Source: Bog-756 sp963703145
GTDB lineage: Bacteria > Actinomycetota > Acidimicrobiia > Acidimicrobiales > RAAP-2
NCBI GenBank assembly: GCA_963703145.1
Contig: OY969793.1
Coordinates: forward strand, 3,596,001 to 3,660,000
Direction of reading: 5' to 3'
Length of the DNA: 64,000 nt
Positions 9,335 to 18,098 of the stretch are shown one piece after another. Position numbers and translations under genes: made by a program. Position 1 is the first letter of the stretch, and every line of letters begins with the position of its first letter. The notes beneath the pieces are model-generated. The model did no database searches, was not told the origin of the DNA, and worked only from the letters and a program-made list of their open reading frames with translations.

Positions 9335-9754
9335 CTAGGCGGCCAACAACTCGATGAGCTGCCCGTCAGGGTCCCTGATGCACACCGCCACGCCGAGGTT
9401 GGTGTCCTCCAGGACCGTGCCCCCGAAGTCGGGCACCCGGGCCAGGATGCCGGGCAGATCGTCGACGTTCACCGAGAGGTGGGTGAACCCCGGCTCGTTC
9501 ATGGGCCGGTCGCGCTGATCGGGGTTCCCCTCGCGGTCGAAGTGCAGCAGCTCGAGCACGAACCCGTCGAGGGTGAGGTAGACGGCGGTGAGGTTGACCG
9601 GCACCTCGATCCGGAGCAGTTGGGCGGTGCTCGCATCGTGCGGCTTCAGGTCCCGCTGGTATTCGAAGCCCAGCAGCCCCTCGTAGAAGCGTCGGCTTCG
9701 GTCGAGGTCGGCGACGGCGAGCCCGATCCAGTTGAACGAGGCACGACTGCTCAT
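9335..9754 (-). CDS. VOC (glyoxalase/dioxygenase-fold) protein
   Basis: This 139-residue vicinal-oxygen-chelate protein has the paired beta-alpha-beta-beta-beta halves of the family. The N-terminal half begins WIGLAVADLDRSRRFYEGLLGF. The second half contains GFTHLSVNVDDL and ends in IRDPDGQLIELL, the typical metal-site glutamate strand. Members act on lactoylglutathione, methylmalonyl-CoA, catechols or other substrates, so the reaction cannot be assigned. Its ATG at 9754 overlaps the stop of the upstream SDR gene (ATGA), so the two are probably translated together and may act on one substrate. Confidence 0.85.
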   Translation of the reverse strand: MSSRASFNWIGLAVADLDRSRRFYEGLLGFEYQRDLKPHDASTAQLLRIEVPVNLTAVYLTLDGFVLELLHFDREGNPDQRDRPMNEPGFTHLSVNVDDLPGILARVPDFGGTVLEDTNLGVAVCIRDPDGQLIELLAA

Positions 9755-10650
9755 GTCCGGGCGGAGTCCTGGCTCAGGCCGCCGGGCATGACCATCCCCA
9801 CCGGTTGGAGGTGCTGTCCGAGCATCGAGTCGAACTGATCGGCGAGGGATTCGACGTCCCAGCCGCCGTCCCGGTGCATCCAGGCAATCTGCTTGGGGTG
9901 CTGGAACAGGGTGTAGGCCCAGTCGCTGCGGCCGAAGAGCTGTCCGTTCACCCCGGCGGCCCGCTCGGACGCCAGGTACACCACGATGGGGGCGTTGAGG
10001 GCCGGGTCCAGGGTGGCTGGTGGCTCCTCGCCCTCGGCGTAGAGGGCCGCTGTCATGCGCGTGGCACCCGCCGGGGCCATGGCATTGACGGTGATGCCCG
10101 AGCGTCCCAACTCGAGGGCCCACACGAAGGTCATCCCCATCAGGCCGGCCTTGGCCGCCGCGTAGTTGGTCTGCCCGAAGTTCCCGCGCAGGCCGGCGGA
10201 CGAGGTGATGTTGATGATGCGGCCGTAGCCGGCCTCCTTCATCGGACCCACGGCATGCCTGGTGCAGTTGAATGCCCCCTTCAGATGGGTGGCGATGACG
10301 GCGTCGAAGTCGTCGGGGCCCATCTTCACCAGGGTGCGGTCACGTACAATGCCGGCGTTGTTCACCAGGATGTCGATGCGACCGAACTCGTCGAGCGCAG
10401 TCCCGATGATCCGTTCGGCGGCGTCGTAGTCGGACACCGAGTCGTGGGCCGGAACGGCCCTCCCGCCCAGCGAGACGATCTCGGCGCACACGTCTGCGGC
10501 GGGATCCTCTCCCGTCTCGTCGCCACGGAGCCCGACCCCGATGTCGTTGACCACCACGGCGGCCCCCTCCTTGGCCAGGGCTAGGGCGAACTCGCGCCCG
10601 ATGCCCCTCCCCGCCCCGGTGACCACCGCAACTCGACCTTCCAACAGCAT
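9751..10650 (-). CDS. SDR dehydrogenase (MFE-2/3-hydroxyacyl-CoA dehydrogenase-like)
   Basis: This 299-residue classical short-chain dehydrogenase has the NAD(P)-binding VVTGAGRGIG, the NNAG motif, catalytic Ser in ITSSAG and YAAAK for Tyr/Lys. Roughly 60 residues past the core (SDWAYTLFQHPKQIAWMHRDG) are typical of the multifunctional-enzyme-2-like group, which oxidises 3-hydroxyacyl-CoA or steroid alcohols. ATG 10650 is preferred over an upstream GTG at 10674 because GGAG precedes it and similarity starts with LLEGRVAVVTG. It is divergent from the ACAD at 10759 and coupled by ATGA to the VOC gene. A role in beta-oxidation is inferred from family and context. Confidence 0.88.
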   Translation of the reverse strand: MLLEGRVAVVTGAGRGIGREFALALAKEGAAVVVNDIGVGLRGDETGEDPAADVCAEIVSLGGRAVPAHDSVSDYDAAERIIGTALDEFGRIDILVNNAGIVRDRTLVKMGPDDFDAVIATHLKGAFNCTRHAVGPMKEAGYGRIINITSSAGLRGNFGQTNYAAAKAGLMGMTFVWALELGRSGITVNAMAPAGATRMTAALYAEGEEPPATLDPALNAPIVVYLASERAAGVNGQLFGRSDWAYTLFQHPKQIAWMHRDGGWDVESLADQFDSMLGQHLQPVGMVMPGGLSQDSART

Positions 10651-10758
10651 GGACACTCCAATCAACCTCGCCACCAGGTTTCCGGCGGCCGGCTGCCGAT
10701 ACTATTGGCTGTCCAACCCCCATCGCCTCTTGGCGAGTTGCTGACGAAAGTGGTGACC

Positions 10759-11982
10759 ATGTCCGGAGCCCACGGCATCGACCCGATGGCCGAGACCGAG
10801 GATCAGTCGGCCCTGCGCCTCTTGGCCCGCGAGGTGGCGGCCCGGGAAGTCGGCCCGCGGGCCTCGGCCGGCGACGAGACCGGCGACTTCCCCGATGCCG
10901 CGGTCAAGGCCCTGGCCGCCGCCGACCTGTTCCGGGTCACCATCGGCGAGCAGTGGGGCGGGCTGGGTTTCGGCGACGTCGAGGCGTCCATCGTCCTCGA
11001 AGAGGTGGCGCGCCACGATGTCTCGACGGCCATCTGCTGCCAACTGGCCTTCAACGGTCCACCCCGGGGCATCGAGCACCTCGGGGGCCCGGCCCTCCAG
11101 GAGCGTTGGCTGCCCCAGGTGGCGGACGGCAACGCCATTTTGAGCATCGGGATCACCGAGCCCGATGCGGGCTCGGCCGTCCAGGCCATGCGCACCGCCC
11201 TGGTCGACGACGGGCCGGGCCGGTGGCGGCTCAACGGCTACAAGAACTACTCGACGTTGGCCCACGTGGCCGCCGGTGTCCTGGTGTGGTGCCGTTGGCC
11301 GGGCGGGGTCGGGGCCAAGGGCATCGGGGCTGTCATCGTGCCGATGGACCGGGAGGGCGTCTCGCTGACCGGACGCCATCGGGGGATGGGCATCCACGCC
11401 GCCACCGAGTCCGAGATCGCCTTCGACGGTGTCGAGGTGACCGAGGACGACGTGTTGTTGGCCGGTGACCCCGGCTCCACCGAAGCGTTCAAGGTGCTGC
11501 TGTCCCATCTCAACCACGAACGGTGTGGCAACGCCTCCATGTGCATCGGCGCCGCCCAGGGCGCGCTCGAGCACTCCGTGCGCTACATGCACGACCGTGA
11601 GGTCGGGGGCGGACCGATCGCCCTGCTCCAGGGGTTGCAGTGGAAGCTGGCCGACATGGCCATCGCCGTGGACAGCGCACGGCTGCTGCTGGCACGCGCC
11701 GTGCGGCTGGCCGGCCCCGGAGGCACGCCACCGGCCCTGGAGACGGCGATGGCCAAGACCGCGGCCAACCTGGCCGCCAAGTTCGTCTGTGACGAGGCCA
11801 TCCAGATCCACGGTGGCTACGGCTACAGCCGGGAGTACCCGCTGGAGCGCGCCTACCGTGACATCCGCGGACTGTGCATCGGGGCTGGCACCATCGAGGC
11901 CCAACGCAACTACATCGGCGGCACTGTGTCCCGCGGGGGGCGCACGGCTTCGCCTGGGTGGGTCGCCCCCCTCGCCGACTGA
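10759..11982 (+). CDS. Acyl-CoA dehydrogenase
   Basis: This is a 407-residue ACAD with the N-terminal helical domain, the ITEPDAGSAVQAM FAD/substrate strand, NGYKNYST, and the C-terminal IQIHGGYGYSREYPLERAYRD segment followed by GAGTIEAQRN. The terminal motif reads AGTIE rather than the common GGTSE but is equivalent in position. ATG 10759 was chosen (GACGAAAG upstream); the open frame extends further upstream without similarity. It is transcribed away from the SDR/VOC pair from a shared 108-base region that holds a TACTAT hexamer at 10700. The substrate is unknown. Confidence 0.9.
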   Translation: MSGAHGIDPMAETEDQSALRLLAREVAAREVGPRASAGDETGDFPDAAVKALAAADLFRVTIGEQWGGLGFGDVEASIVLEEVARHDVSTAICCQLAFNGPPRGIEHLGGPALQERWLPQVADGNAILSIGITEPDAGSAVQAMRTALVDDGPGRWRLNGYKNYSTLAHVAAGVLVWCRWPGGVGAKGIGAVIVPMDREGVSLTGRHRGMGIHAATESEIAFDGVEVTEDDVLLAGDPGSTEAFKVLLSHLNHERCGNASMCIGAAQGALEHSVRYMHDREVGGGPIALLQGLQWKLADMAIAVDSARLLLARAVRLAGPGGTPPALETAMAKTAANLAAKFVCDEAIQIHGGYGYSREYPLERAYRDIRGLCIGAGTIEAQRNYIGGTVSRGGRTASPGWVAPLAD

Positions 11983-12018
11983 GCTGGCCCAGCCGAGCGG
12001 AACGATCGGGCAGTCCGG

Positions 12019-13704
12019 TCAGGCGTCGGGCCGCAGGAAGTGGCCCCGCGGGTCCCAGCGGCGCAGGGCGTGGACGTGTTCTTCTTCCACGGGCTCCAGC
12101 TCAGCTAGGTCCCGGGCGACCACCAGCTCCCAGCCGCACAACGATCCGATGGCGGCCACCCGATCGTCGATGCTGCCCGGACCGGCTGCCACCGCGGTGA
12201 GCACGAAGGTGTCGTCCTCGGCCTTCTCGAAGACACCGAGGTCCGAGACGAACGATCTGACCCGTCGGCCGGGCGAGGTGATGTAGGGGACCTCCTCGAC
12301 CGTGCGCCGCCGGGTCAGTGTGGCCATCACGACCACCTCGTCGGCCCGGGACGCCACATCGTTGCCGCCACCCGATCCGACCAGGAACGCCCGACCGGGG
12401 ATGACGGTGGAGTTGATGTTCCCGAACCGGTCGATCTGGGCGGCCCCGAGGCAAGCCAAGAGCGTGGTGCCGGGTGAGCCGGCCAGCATGCCCAGAATCT
12501 GCTCACTGTCCGACAGCATGGTGGCGGTCGGGAAGCTCCGGTGGTTGAACACGAAGGGGTCGGCCGGGGTGGGCTCGTAGCCCCACAGGCCCAGTTCGGC
12601 GGTCAGCTCCACCTCGGCCCCCCGACGGCGGGCCAGATGGACGCCGAGCCAGCTGGCCAGGTTGGCCACCCCGGCGCCGGCCAGCACGGCGTCGGCCTGG
12701 CGGGCCACGACGCGGTCCGCCAGGTGCCGGGCACCGAACACCGCGGCCTGCTCCCAGGCCCCGACGGGTGCAGACAGGTCAGGTGGGTTGGCTACCTCGT
12801 CGGCCCGCCAGGATTCCGGATCGGCCCGGGCTATCAGGGCGTGGATGCGCTCCGAGCCGAGGCGGTCCAGGTAGTCATCCTGGTCGGCCGGTTCGAGCAC
12901 CCAGTGGTTGATCCAGTCGTCGAAGCCGTCCGTCCGGCTGATACGCGAGACGTCCGACCAGAACTCGAGGTCCTCGCCGTAGGGGGCAGCCGGAGTGTCC
13001 CGGGCGAACAGCCCGCCGGGATGGGCGCCCATGGGGGCCTCGGTCACGGCCAGCACCCGGTGGGCGGGGATGCGGACCAGATGGGACCAGGGGCGGATGT
13101 CGTCGACGACACGTTCGACGGTCACCACCGCACCTCGCCTGGCGGCCAGTGCCCCCCACACCCCTTCGAGCACCGGAGCGTTAAAGGCGATGTTTCCCTC
13201 CCGGTCGGCGATCGGGGCATGCAGCAGGGCGATGTCAGGGGCGTAGGGAGCGAGCAGTCCGACGGTGCCGCCGAACGGGGAGGGGATCTCGGCGAACCCC
13301 TCGTTGCCGGCCATGGCCGAACCGGACAGGGAGCCGGTCACCGTGGCGGGAAGGCCGCGGGCCGACGCCTCGAGGCGCTGGAGGAACGTGAGGAACGACC
13401 AGTGCTCGACCTCGACCTCCCCCGCCAGGTACGCGTTCGAGAACCACGGGTTCGGGGTGAAGTTGGGGAAGACGTCGCCCGAATAGCCAGTCACCACCTT
13501 GGAGACCAGGCCGCCTCTGAAGAAGAGGGTCCCGAGGCTCGACAGGCTGAGCATCACCAGCGTGAAGCCCGGGTCCCGGCCCCACCACTGCCGCACGAGA
13601 TGGCGGGCGGCTGCCGTCCACCTCGAGTGGTTGGTGACGACATGGACCGCATCGCCGGCGCGCACGTGCGACACGGCGGTGTCGAGATCCACTACCTTGT
13701 CCAT
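12019..13704 (-). CDS. Fused class I CoA-transferase (alpha and beta halves in one chain)
   Basis: This 561-residue protein joins two class I CoA-transferase domains that are usually separate subunits, as in glutaconate CoA-transferase or the steroid-ring hydrolase IpdAB. The first half (to about residue 290) has IALLHAPIADREGNIAFN. The second half has ADAVLAGAGVANLASWLGVHLA, then TAELGLWGYEP and, near the end, SPGRRVRSFVSDLGVFE, typical of the beta subunit. ATG 13704 was chosen; TTG 13716 is possible and neither has a strong ribosome site. It is divergent from an ACAD at 13820. Acyl-CoA hydrolysis or CoA transfer during ring or chain degradation is inferred. The catalytic glutamate cannot be placed with certainty by eye. 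Confidence 0.78.
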   Translation of the reverse strand: MDKVVDLDTAVSHVRAGDAVHVVTNHSRWTAAARHLVRQWWGRDPGFTLVMLSLSSLGTLFFRGGLVSKVVTGYSGDVFPNFTPNPWFSNAYLAGEVEVEHWSFLTFLQRLEASARGLPATVTGSLSGSAMAGNEGFAEIPSPFGGTVGLLAPYAPDIALLHAPIADREGNIAFNAPVLEGVWGALAARRGAVVTVERVVDDIRPWSHLVRIPAHRVLAVTEAPMGAHPGGLFARDTPAAPYGEDLEFWSDVSRISRTDGFDDWINHWVLEPADQDDYLDRLGSERIHALIARADPESWRADEVANPPDLSAPVGAWEQAAVFGARHLADRVVARQADAVLAGAGVANLASWLGVHLARRRGAEVELTAELGLWGYEPTPADPFVFNHRSFPTATMLSDSEQILGMLAGSPGTTLLACLGAAQIDRFGNINSTVIPGRAFLVGSGGGNDVASRADEVVVMATLTRRRTVEEVPYITSPGRRVRSFVSDLGVFEKAEDDTFVLTAVAAGPGSIDDRVAAIGSLCGWELVVARDLAELEPVEEEHVHALRRWDPRGHFLRPDA

Positions 13705-13819
13705 ACCGGTGGGCAAGCTACTCGACGCCCGGGCAGGGAGCGAGGGGCAGGCCGCCGGATCGTCGTCGAGGAGCCACCATGGTCAGCACACCCTCTATCG
13801 TCCACCGCAGAGACCGGGT

Positions 13820-14968
13820 ATGACCCGTTCCCTGTTCACCGAGGAGCACGACCAGTTCCGGGCCACCGTGAAGCGGTTCGTGGCCAATGAGGTCGTACCC
13901 GGCTTCGACAAATGGGAGCAGGAGGGTCTGATCGACCGGAGCCTGTTCGCCAAAGCCGGTGAACTGGGCTTGTTGGGCATGGCCATTCCCGAGCAGTTGG
14001 GCGGCGGCGGCGTGGACGACTTCCGCTACAACGTCATCGTCAACGAGGAACTCTACGGTGCGGGCGTGAACGGGGTGGGGCTCGGCATCACCCTGCACAA
14101 CGACATCGTCCTGCCGTACTTCCTGGCGTACTGCAACGACGAGCAGCGGGAGCGCTGGCTGCCGGGCATCGCATCGGGCGAGCTCATCACCGCTGTGGCC
14201 ATGACCGAGCCGGGCATCGGCAGCGATCTGGCCTCGATGTCGGCGACCGCCATCCGCCACGGTGACGCCTACGTCGTGAACGGGACCAAGACCTTCATCA
14301 CCAACGGGATCAACGCCGACCTGGTGGTCACCGCGGTCAAGACCGACCCCAGCCTGAGGCACAAGGGCATCAGCCTGGTGGTGCTGGAGCGTGGGATGGA
14401 GGGGTTCGAGCGGGGCCGGAACATGGAGAAGCTGGGCCTTCACTCCCAGGACACCGCCGAACTGTTCTTCGACGAGGTGGTCGTCCCGGTCGAGAACCTG
14501 CTGGGAACCGAGGGGGCCGGATTCGTCCAACTGGTCTCCAACCTGCCCCAGGAGCGGCTGTCGATGGCGGTGTCCGGCATCGCCGCGGCGCGCTACGCCC
14601 TGGATCTGACCCTTGACTACTGCCGCCAGCGCACCGCCTTTGGCCAGTCCATCGGCTCGTTCCAAAACAGCCGATTCGTCCTGGCCGAGCTGTCCACCGA
14701 GGTGGAAATCGGCGCGTCGTTCGTCGACGCCTGTATCGCCGAGTTCCTCCGTGGTGAGTTGCCTCCCGAACGGGCGGCCATGGCCAAGTGGTGGTGCACC
14801 GAACTCCAGCAGCGAGTGTGCGACCGCGGCCTCCAGCTGCACGGCGGCTACGGGTTCATGAGTGAGTTCCCGATCTCCCGGGCCTACGCGGATGCCCGAG
14901 TCACCTCGATCTACGGCGGCACGACCGAGATCATGAAGGAAATTATCGGTCGGTCCCTCGACCTCTGA
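13820..14968 (+). CDS. Acyl-CoA dehydrogenase (canonical, isovaleryl/long-chain type)
   Basis: This 382-residue canonical ACAD has every signature: FTEEHDQFRATVKRFVANEV at the N-terminus, AMTEPGIGSDLASM, VNGTKTFITNG, the substrate loop and QLHGGYGFMSEFPISRAYAD, then IYGGTTEIMKEIIGR at the C-terminus. The ATG at 13820 is where similarity starts. The gene is transcribed divergently from the fused CoA-transferase and converges on a TetR gene 12 bases beyond its stop. The family forms 2-enoyl-CoA and hands electrons to ETF. It is the most standard ACAD of the window; the chain length is not predictable. Confidence 0.92.
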   Translation: MTRSLFTEEHDQFRATVKRFVANEVVPGFDKWEQEGLIDRSLFAKAGELGLLGMAIPEQLGGGGVDDFRYNVIVNEELYGAGVNGVGLGITLHNDIVLPYFLAYCNDEQRERWLPGIASGELITAVAMTEPGIGSDLASMSATAIRHGDAYVVNGTKTFITNGINADLVVTAVKTDPSLRHKGISLVVLERGMEGFERGRNMEKLGLHSQDTAELFFDEVVVPVENLLGTEGAGFVQLVSNLPQERLSMAVSGIAAARYALDLTLDYCRQRTAFGQSIGSFQNSRFVLAELSTEVEIGASFVDACIAEFLRGELPPERAAMAKWWCTELQQRVCDRGLQLHGGYGFMSEFPISRAYADARVTSIYGGTTEIMKEIIGRSLDL

Positions 14969-14980
14969 TCTCTGGGCGCC

Positions 14981-15628
14981 TCAGCGCTGGGCGGGGGACT
15001 CGAGGGCGCGCTGGGCGAAGGCCGCCAGTCGCTTCGAGGCACCCACATCGGGGGTGGTCCCGTTGACCAGGTGCCGCTGCACGGTGTCGGCGGTGTAGGC
15101 GAAGATGATCTGGGCGTCACCCGCGGGGTCGGGGCTATGGGCCGCTCCCGACTCGACGGCCGCCCGGATCTCACGCTCGAGGATGGCTTTCATGGCGTCC
15201 TGGGTGTGCTGGATCCGCTCGGGGAACTTGGACGCGATCCGGCCGAACCCGAGGGTCCAGGGGAGGATACGGCGGGCCGCCGACGGGTTCACGGCCTGGC
15301 GCAGGCAGCCGTCGATCCACTCCTCGATCTTGTCCATCGGGTCCTGCACGCGGGACATGCGGTACTCGAGGTACTCAACCAGGACGTTGCAGGCCTGATC
15401 CAGGGCCACCAAAAGCAGTTCGTCCTTGGACCGGAACTGCCGGTAGAAGGCCTTGGTGGACAGACCGGCCTCCTGCAGGATTTCCCGGACCCCGGGCTCG
15501 ATGCTGCCGGTTCGGGCAGCCACAGCCCAGGTGGCGTTGATGAGGAGTTCGACCTCTGGTCCCCCTTCGGCCCCGGACTCGGGCGGGCCGTCGATCAACA
15601 CGGACGCGGCTGGACTCTTGGTACTCAC
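14981..15628 (-). CDS. TetR-family transcriptional regulator
   Basis: This 215-residue repressor has an N-terminal helix-turn-helix (residues about 35-75: VREILQEAGLSTKAFYRQF followed by SKDELL) and a helical ligand domain of normal length. The start is GTG 15628. It is divergent from the TIM-barrel gene at 15747, and the 118-base gap has a candidate promoter and palindrome at 15693-15725, so auto-regulation and control of that gene are likely. The regulator also converges tightly on the ACAD at 13820. The ligand is probably an acyl-CoA or degradation intermediate, inferred only from context. Confidence 0.88.
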   Translation of the reverse strand: MSTKSPAASVLIDGPPESGAEGGPEVELLINATWAVAARTGSIEPGVREILQEAGLSTKAFYRQFRSKDELLLVALDQACNVLVEYLEYRMSRVQDPMDKIEEWIDGCLRQAVNPSAARRILPWTLGFGRIASKFPERIQHTQDAMKAILEREIRAAVESGAAHSPDPAGDAQIIFAYTADTVQRHLVNGTTPDVGASKRLAAFAQRALESPAQR

Positions 15629-15692
15629 GCCAGGAGTTTATCCAGCGGGCCGCCGAAGGTGCTGGTCCGATGGGTTTGGCCCCGATCGTGGC

Positions 15693-15725
15693 TACGGTGA
15701 CCCCCGGACCGGCATCGGATCGGTC
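15693..15725 (+). promoter_or_regulatory. Candidate promoter and operator in TetR divergent gap
   Basis: TACGGT at 15693-15698 fits the actinobacterial -10 consensus (TANNNT). An inverted repeat GACCG-N9-CGGTC at 15707-15725 lies where transcription would start, a normal position for a TetR operator. Seen in sequence; function inferred. Confidence 0.35.
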
Positions 15726-15746
15726 ATGACCAGGGGAGGCTGAGGA

Positions 15747-16592
15747 GTGGTGGCCGAGGCAACGGATGGCCAACGGTGTGACCCGAGGCTCTCGGTGCAC
15801 GCACTGTCGACCCGGCACTGGTCGCTCGCCCAGGATCTCGAGCTCTACGACCGACTCGGCGTCGGTCGGACCAGTGTGGCGCTCCCCAAGCTGGCCGATG
15901 CCGGGCTCGACGAAGCGGTGGCGGCGATCACCGGGCGCGGTCTGAGGGTCGACGGGATCTACGCGGGTCGCGCCTTCGACCTGGGCGACCGCTCATCCTG
16001 GCAGGCGGTGCAGGACGCCATGGTCTCGTCGATCGAGATCGGGCGCCGACTGGGTGCCACCACCTTGCAGACGACCGGCGGGTCATCGGGTGGCCGACCC
16101 TTCGAGTGGGCCGCCGACCGATTGGCCGAGGCGCTGGAGCCGGTCGCCGAGGCCGCCCGCGCCAATGCCGTACGGATCGCCCTCGAGCCCACTCGGCCCC
16201 AGTTCGCCCACGTGAGCTTCGTCCACACGTTCCACGATGCCGTGGCCCTGGCCAACCGACTGGGCCTCTGGCTGCTCCCCGACTCGGCCCACCTGTGGTG
16301 GGAACCGGGCCTGGCCGATCTCCTCGACGATGCTCGGCCCCGGATCGCCGCGCTGCAACTCGCCGACCTGGAGTTCGACAGCCCTGTGCTCGAACGGGTC
16401 GTGCCGGGCGATGGGCAGCTGGCCCTCGGGACGCTCGTGGCCGGCTTGGTCACCGGCGGTTTCGAGGGACCCTTCGAGCTCGAACTCATTGGTCGGGCGA
16501 TCGATGACGAGGGGTACGAATCGGCCATCTCTCGCTCGCTTGTCCATGTCGGGGGGCTGCTCCGGTCGGTGGCTGGCCCCGAACGGGCCTGA
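15747..16592 (+). CDS. Sugar-phosphate isomerase/epimerase-like TIM-barrel protein
   Basis: This 281-residue protein of the xylose-isomerase-like TIM-barrel family (AP endonuclease 2 fold) starts at GTG 15747 behind GGCTGAGGAG. Typical features are SVHALSTRHWSLAQDLELYDRLGV at the N-terminus, RIALEPTRPQ with the metal-binding Glu, LLPDSAHLWWEP with Asp/His, and FEGPFELELIG with the closing Glu. The full metal set therefore appears present. Members isomerise sugars, inosose or hydroxypyruvate-type substrates, so no reaction is assigned. It is controlled, by position, by the divergent TetR gene. It is 150 bases before an amidohydrolase and could share its pathway. Confidence 0.75.
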   Translation: MVAEATDGQRCDPRLSVHALSTRHWSLAQDLELYDRLGVGRTSVALPKLADAGLDEAVAAITGRGLRVDGIYAGRAFDLGDRSSWQAVQDAMVSSIEIGRRLGATTLQTTGGSSGGRPFEWAADRLAEALEPVAEAARANAVRIALEPTRPQFAHVSFVHTFHDAVALANRLGLWLLPDSAHLWWEPGLADLLDDARPRIAALQLADLEFDSPVLERVVPGDGQLALGTLVAGLVTGGFEGPFELELIGRAIDDEGYESAISRSLVHVGGLLRSVAGPERA

Positions 16593-16742
16593 GGGCTGCT
16601 CCCGTACCGGGTCGAGCACTACTTTCTCCCCGATCCGGGCGCTGGTAGTGTGACGGAAAACAACTGTTGACCCGTGTGCCCGCCCCGACGCTTCGGATGT
16701 TGCGAAGCCCGCCGCGGGGTACCGGCAAGTAGGGGAGTGTCC

Positions 16743-17948
16743 ATGCCATCACGCCATCTCGATTTTCCCGTCTTCGATGCTGACAACCACATGTACGAGA
16801 CGCCGGATGCCTTCACCAAGTACCTCCCGGCGGAGTACGAGGGCCTGATCAAGTACGTCGAGGTCAACGGACGTACGAAGATCGCCGTCAAGAACCTGAT
16901 CAGCGACTTCATCCCCAACCCCACCTTCGAGCGTGTGGCCGCGCCGGGTGCGCAGGAGGAGTACTTCAAGTCCGGCAATCCCGAGGGGAAGTCCCGCCGC
17001 GAGATCCTGGGTCGGGGGATGGACGCCCTACCCGGATTCTCCAGCCCCGAGCCCCGCTTGAAACTCATGGACGAACTTGGCCTGGACCGGGCCATCATGT
17101 GGCCGACGCTGGCCAGCCTGTTGGAAGAGCGGATGCGGGACGATCCGCCTGCCGTCCACGCCGTCGTGCACGCGTTGAATGAGTGGATGGCCGAGCACTG
17201 GACGTTCAACTACGAGAACCGCATGTTCCCGACGCCCGTCATCCACCTGGGCATCGTCGACCGGGCGATCGAGGAGCTGGACTGGGTGATGGAGCGAGGG
17301 GCGAAGATCATCCTGATCCGGCCCGCACCGGTCGTTGGGTTCATGGGTCCTCGGTCGATCGCCCTGCCCGAGTTCGACCCGTTCTGGTCCAAGGTGGCCG
17401 AGGCAAACCTGCTGGTGGGTATGCATGCCTCCGACAGCGGCTACCAGCGGTACATGAACGAGTGGGAGGGAATCCGTGACGGGGAGATGACCCCGTTCAA
17501 GGGGGGGTCGGGGTTCCAGGCCATCATCGGCCATCAGGGCCGGCCCATCATCGACACGGTGGCCTCGTTGATCGGACACGGCCTATGCTCACGGTTCCCG
17601 AGCCTGCGGTTCACCCCGGTGGAGAACGGCAGCAATTGGGTGCGACCTCTGCTGACCGACATGGAGCACGCCTGGGAGTTCAGCCCCAACGCATTCGAGG
17701 AGAAGCCGGTCGAGGTGTTCAAGCGGAACATCTATGTCCACCCCTTCCACGAGGAGGACCCCAAGGGCCTCATCGAGATCCTGGGTGCCGACCGGGTGCT
17801 GTTCGGATCCGACTATCCCCACCCTGAGGGCATGTCCGACCCCATCAGCTTCGTGGACGAACTGGCGGGCCTCCCCGAAGAGGACGTGAAGCTGGTGATG
17901 GGGGGCAACCTCAACCGCCTGATGGGATTCGTGGAAGCGGCCGCCTGA
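16743..17948 (+). CDS. Amidohydrolase-2 family metal-dependent hydrolase/decarboxylase
   Basis: This 401-residue TIM-barrel protein is of the Amidohydro_2 (ACMSD-related) group common in actinobacterial lipid regions. The N-terminus VFDADNHMYE has an Asp-x-Asn-His pattern in place of the usual HxH metal pair. Later marks are FQAIIGHQGRPIIDT, RFTPVENGSNWV, YVHPFHEEDP and the strongly conserved VLFGSDYPHPEG with the catalytic Asp. ATG 16743 follows GGGGAGTGTCC. The family includes decarboxylases and C-C or ester hydrolases, and the substrate here is unknown. A hairpin pair follows the gene before the convergent lactonase operon. Confidence 0.82.
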   Translation: MPSRHLDFPVFDADNHMYETPDAFTKYLPAEYEGLIKYVEVNGRTKIAVKNLISDFIPNPTFERVAAPGAQEEYFKSGNPEGKSRREILGRGMDALPGFSSPEPRLKLMDELGLDRAIMWPTLASLLEERMRDDPPAVHAVVHALNEWMAEHWTFNYENRMFPTPVIHLGIVDRAIEELDWVMERGAKIILIRPAPVVGFMGPRSIALPEFDPFWSKVAEANLLVGMHASDSGYQRYMNEWEGIRDGEMTPFKGGSGFQAIIGHQGRPIIDTVASLIGHGLCSRFPSLRFTPVENGSNWVRPLLTDMEHAWEFSPNAFEEKPVEVFKRNIYVHPFHEEDPKGLIEILGADRVLFGSDYPHPEGMSDPISFVDELAGLPEEDVKLVMGGNLNRLMGFVEAAA

Positions 17949-17953
17949 GCTCG

Positions 17954-18020
17954 TCGCGGGCTACCAGGTGGCCCGCGACCCTCGGCTCGGTCTTGGCCAA
18001 TGGCGCGATCTGTGTCGCGC
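17954..18020. terminator. Hairpins between convergent genes
   Basis: Two perfect hairpins lie between the converging amidohydrolases: TCGCGGGC/GCCCGCGA (17954-17978, 9-base loop) and GCGCGA/TCGCGC (18003-18020, 6-base loop). No U-run follows. A terminator role is inferred from position. Confidence 0.4.
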
Positions 18021-18098
18021 TGATGAGGTGCTAATTCAGATAAGGCGCGTACTGGCGCGGCCCTGGTGCTCACCGGGCGCCGCTCTCCCCGCTGTGGG

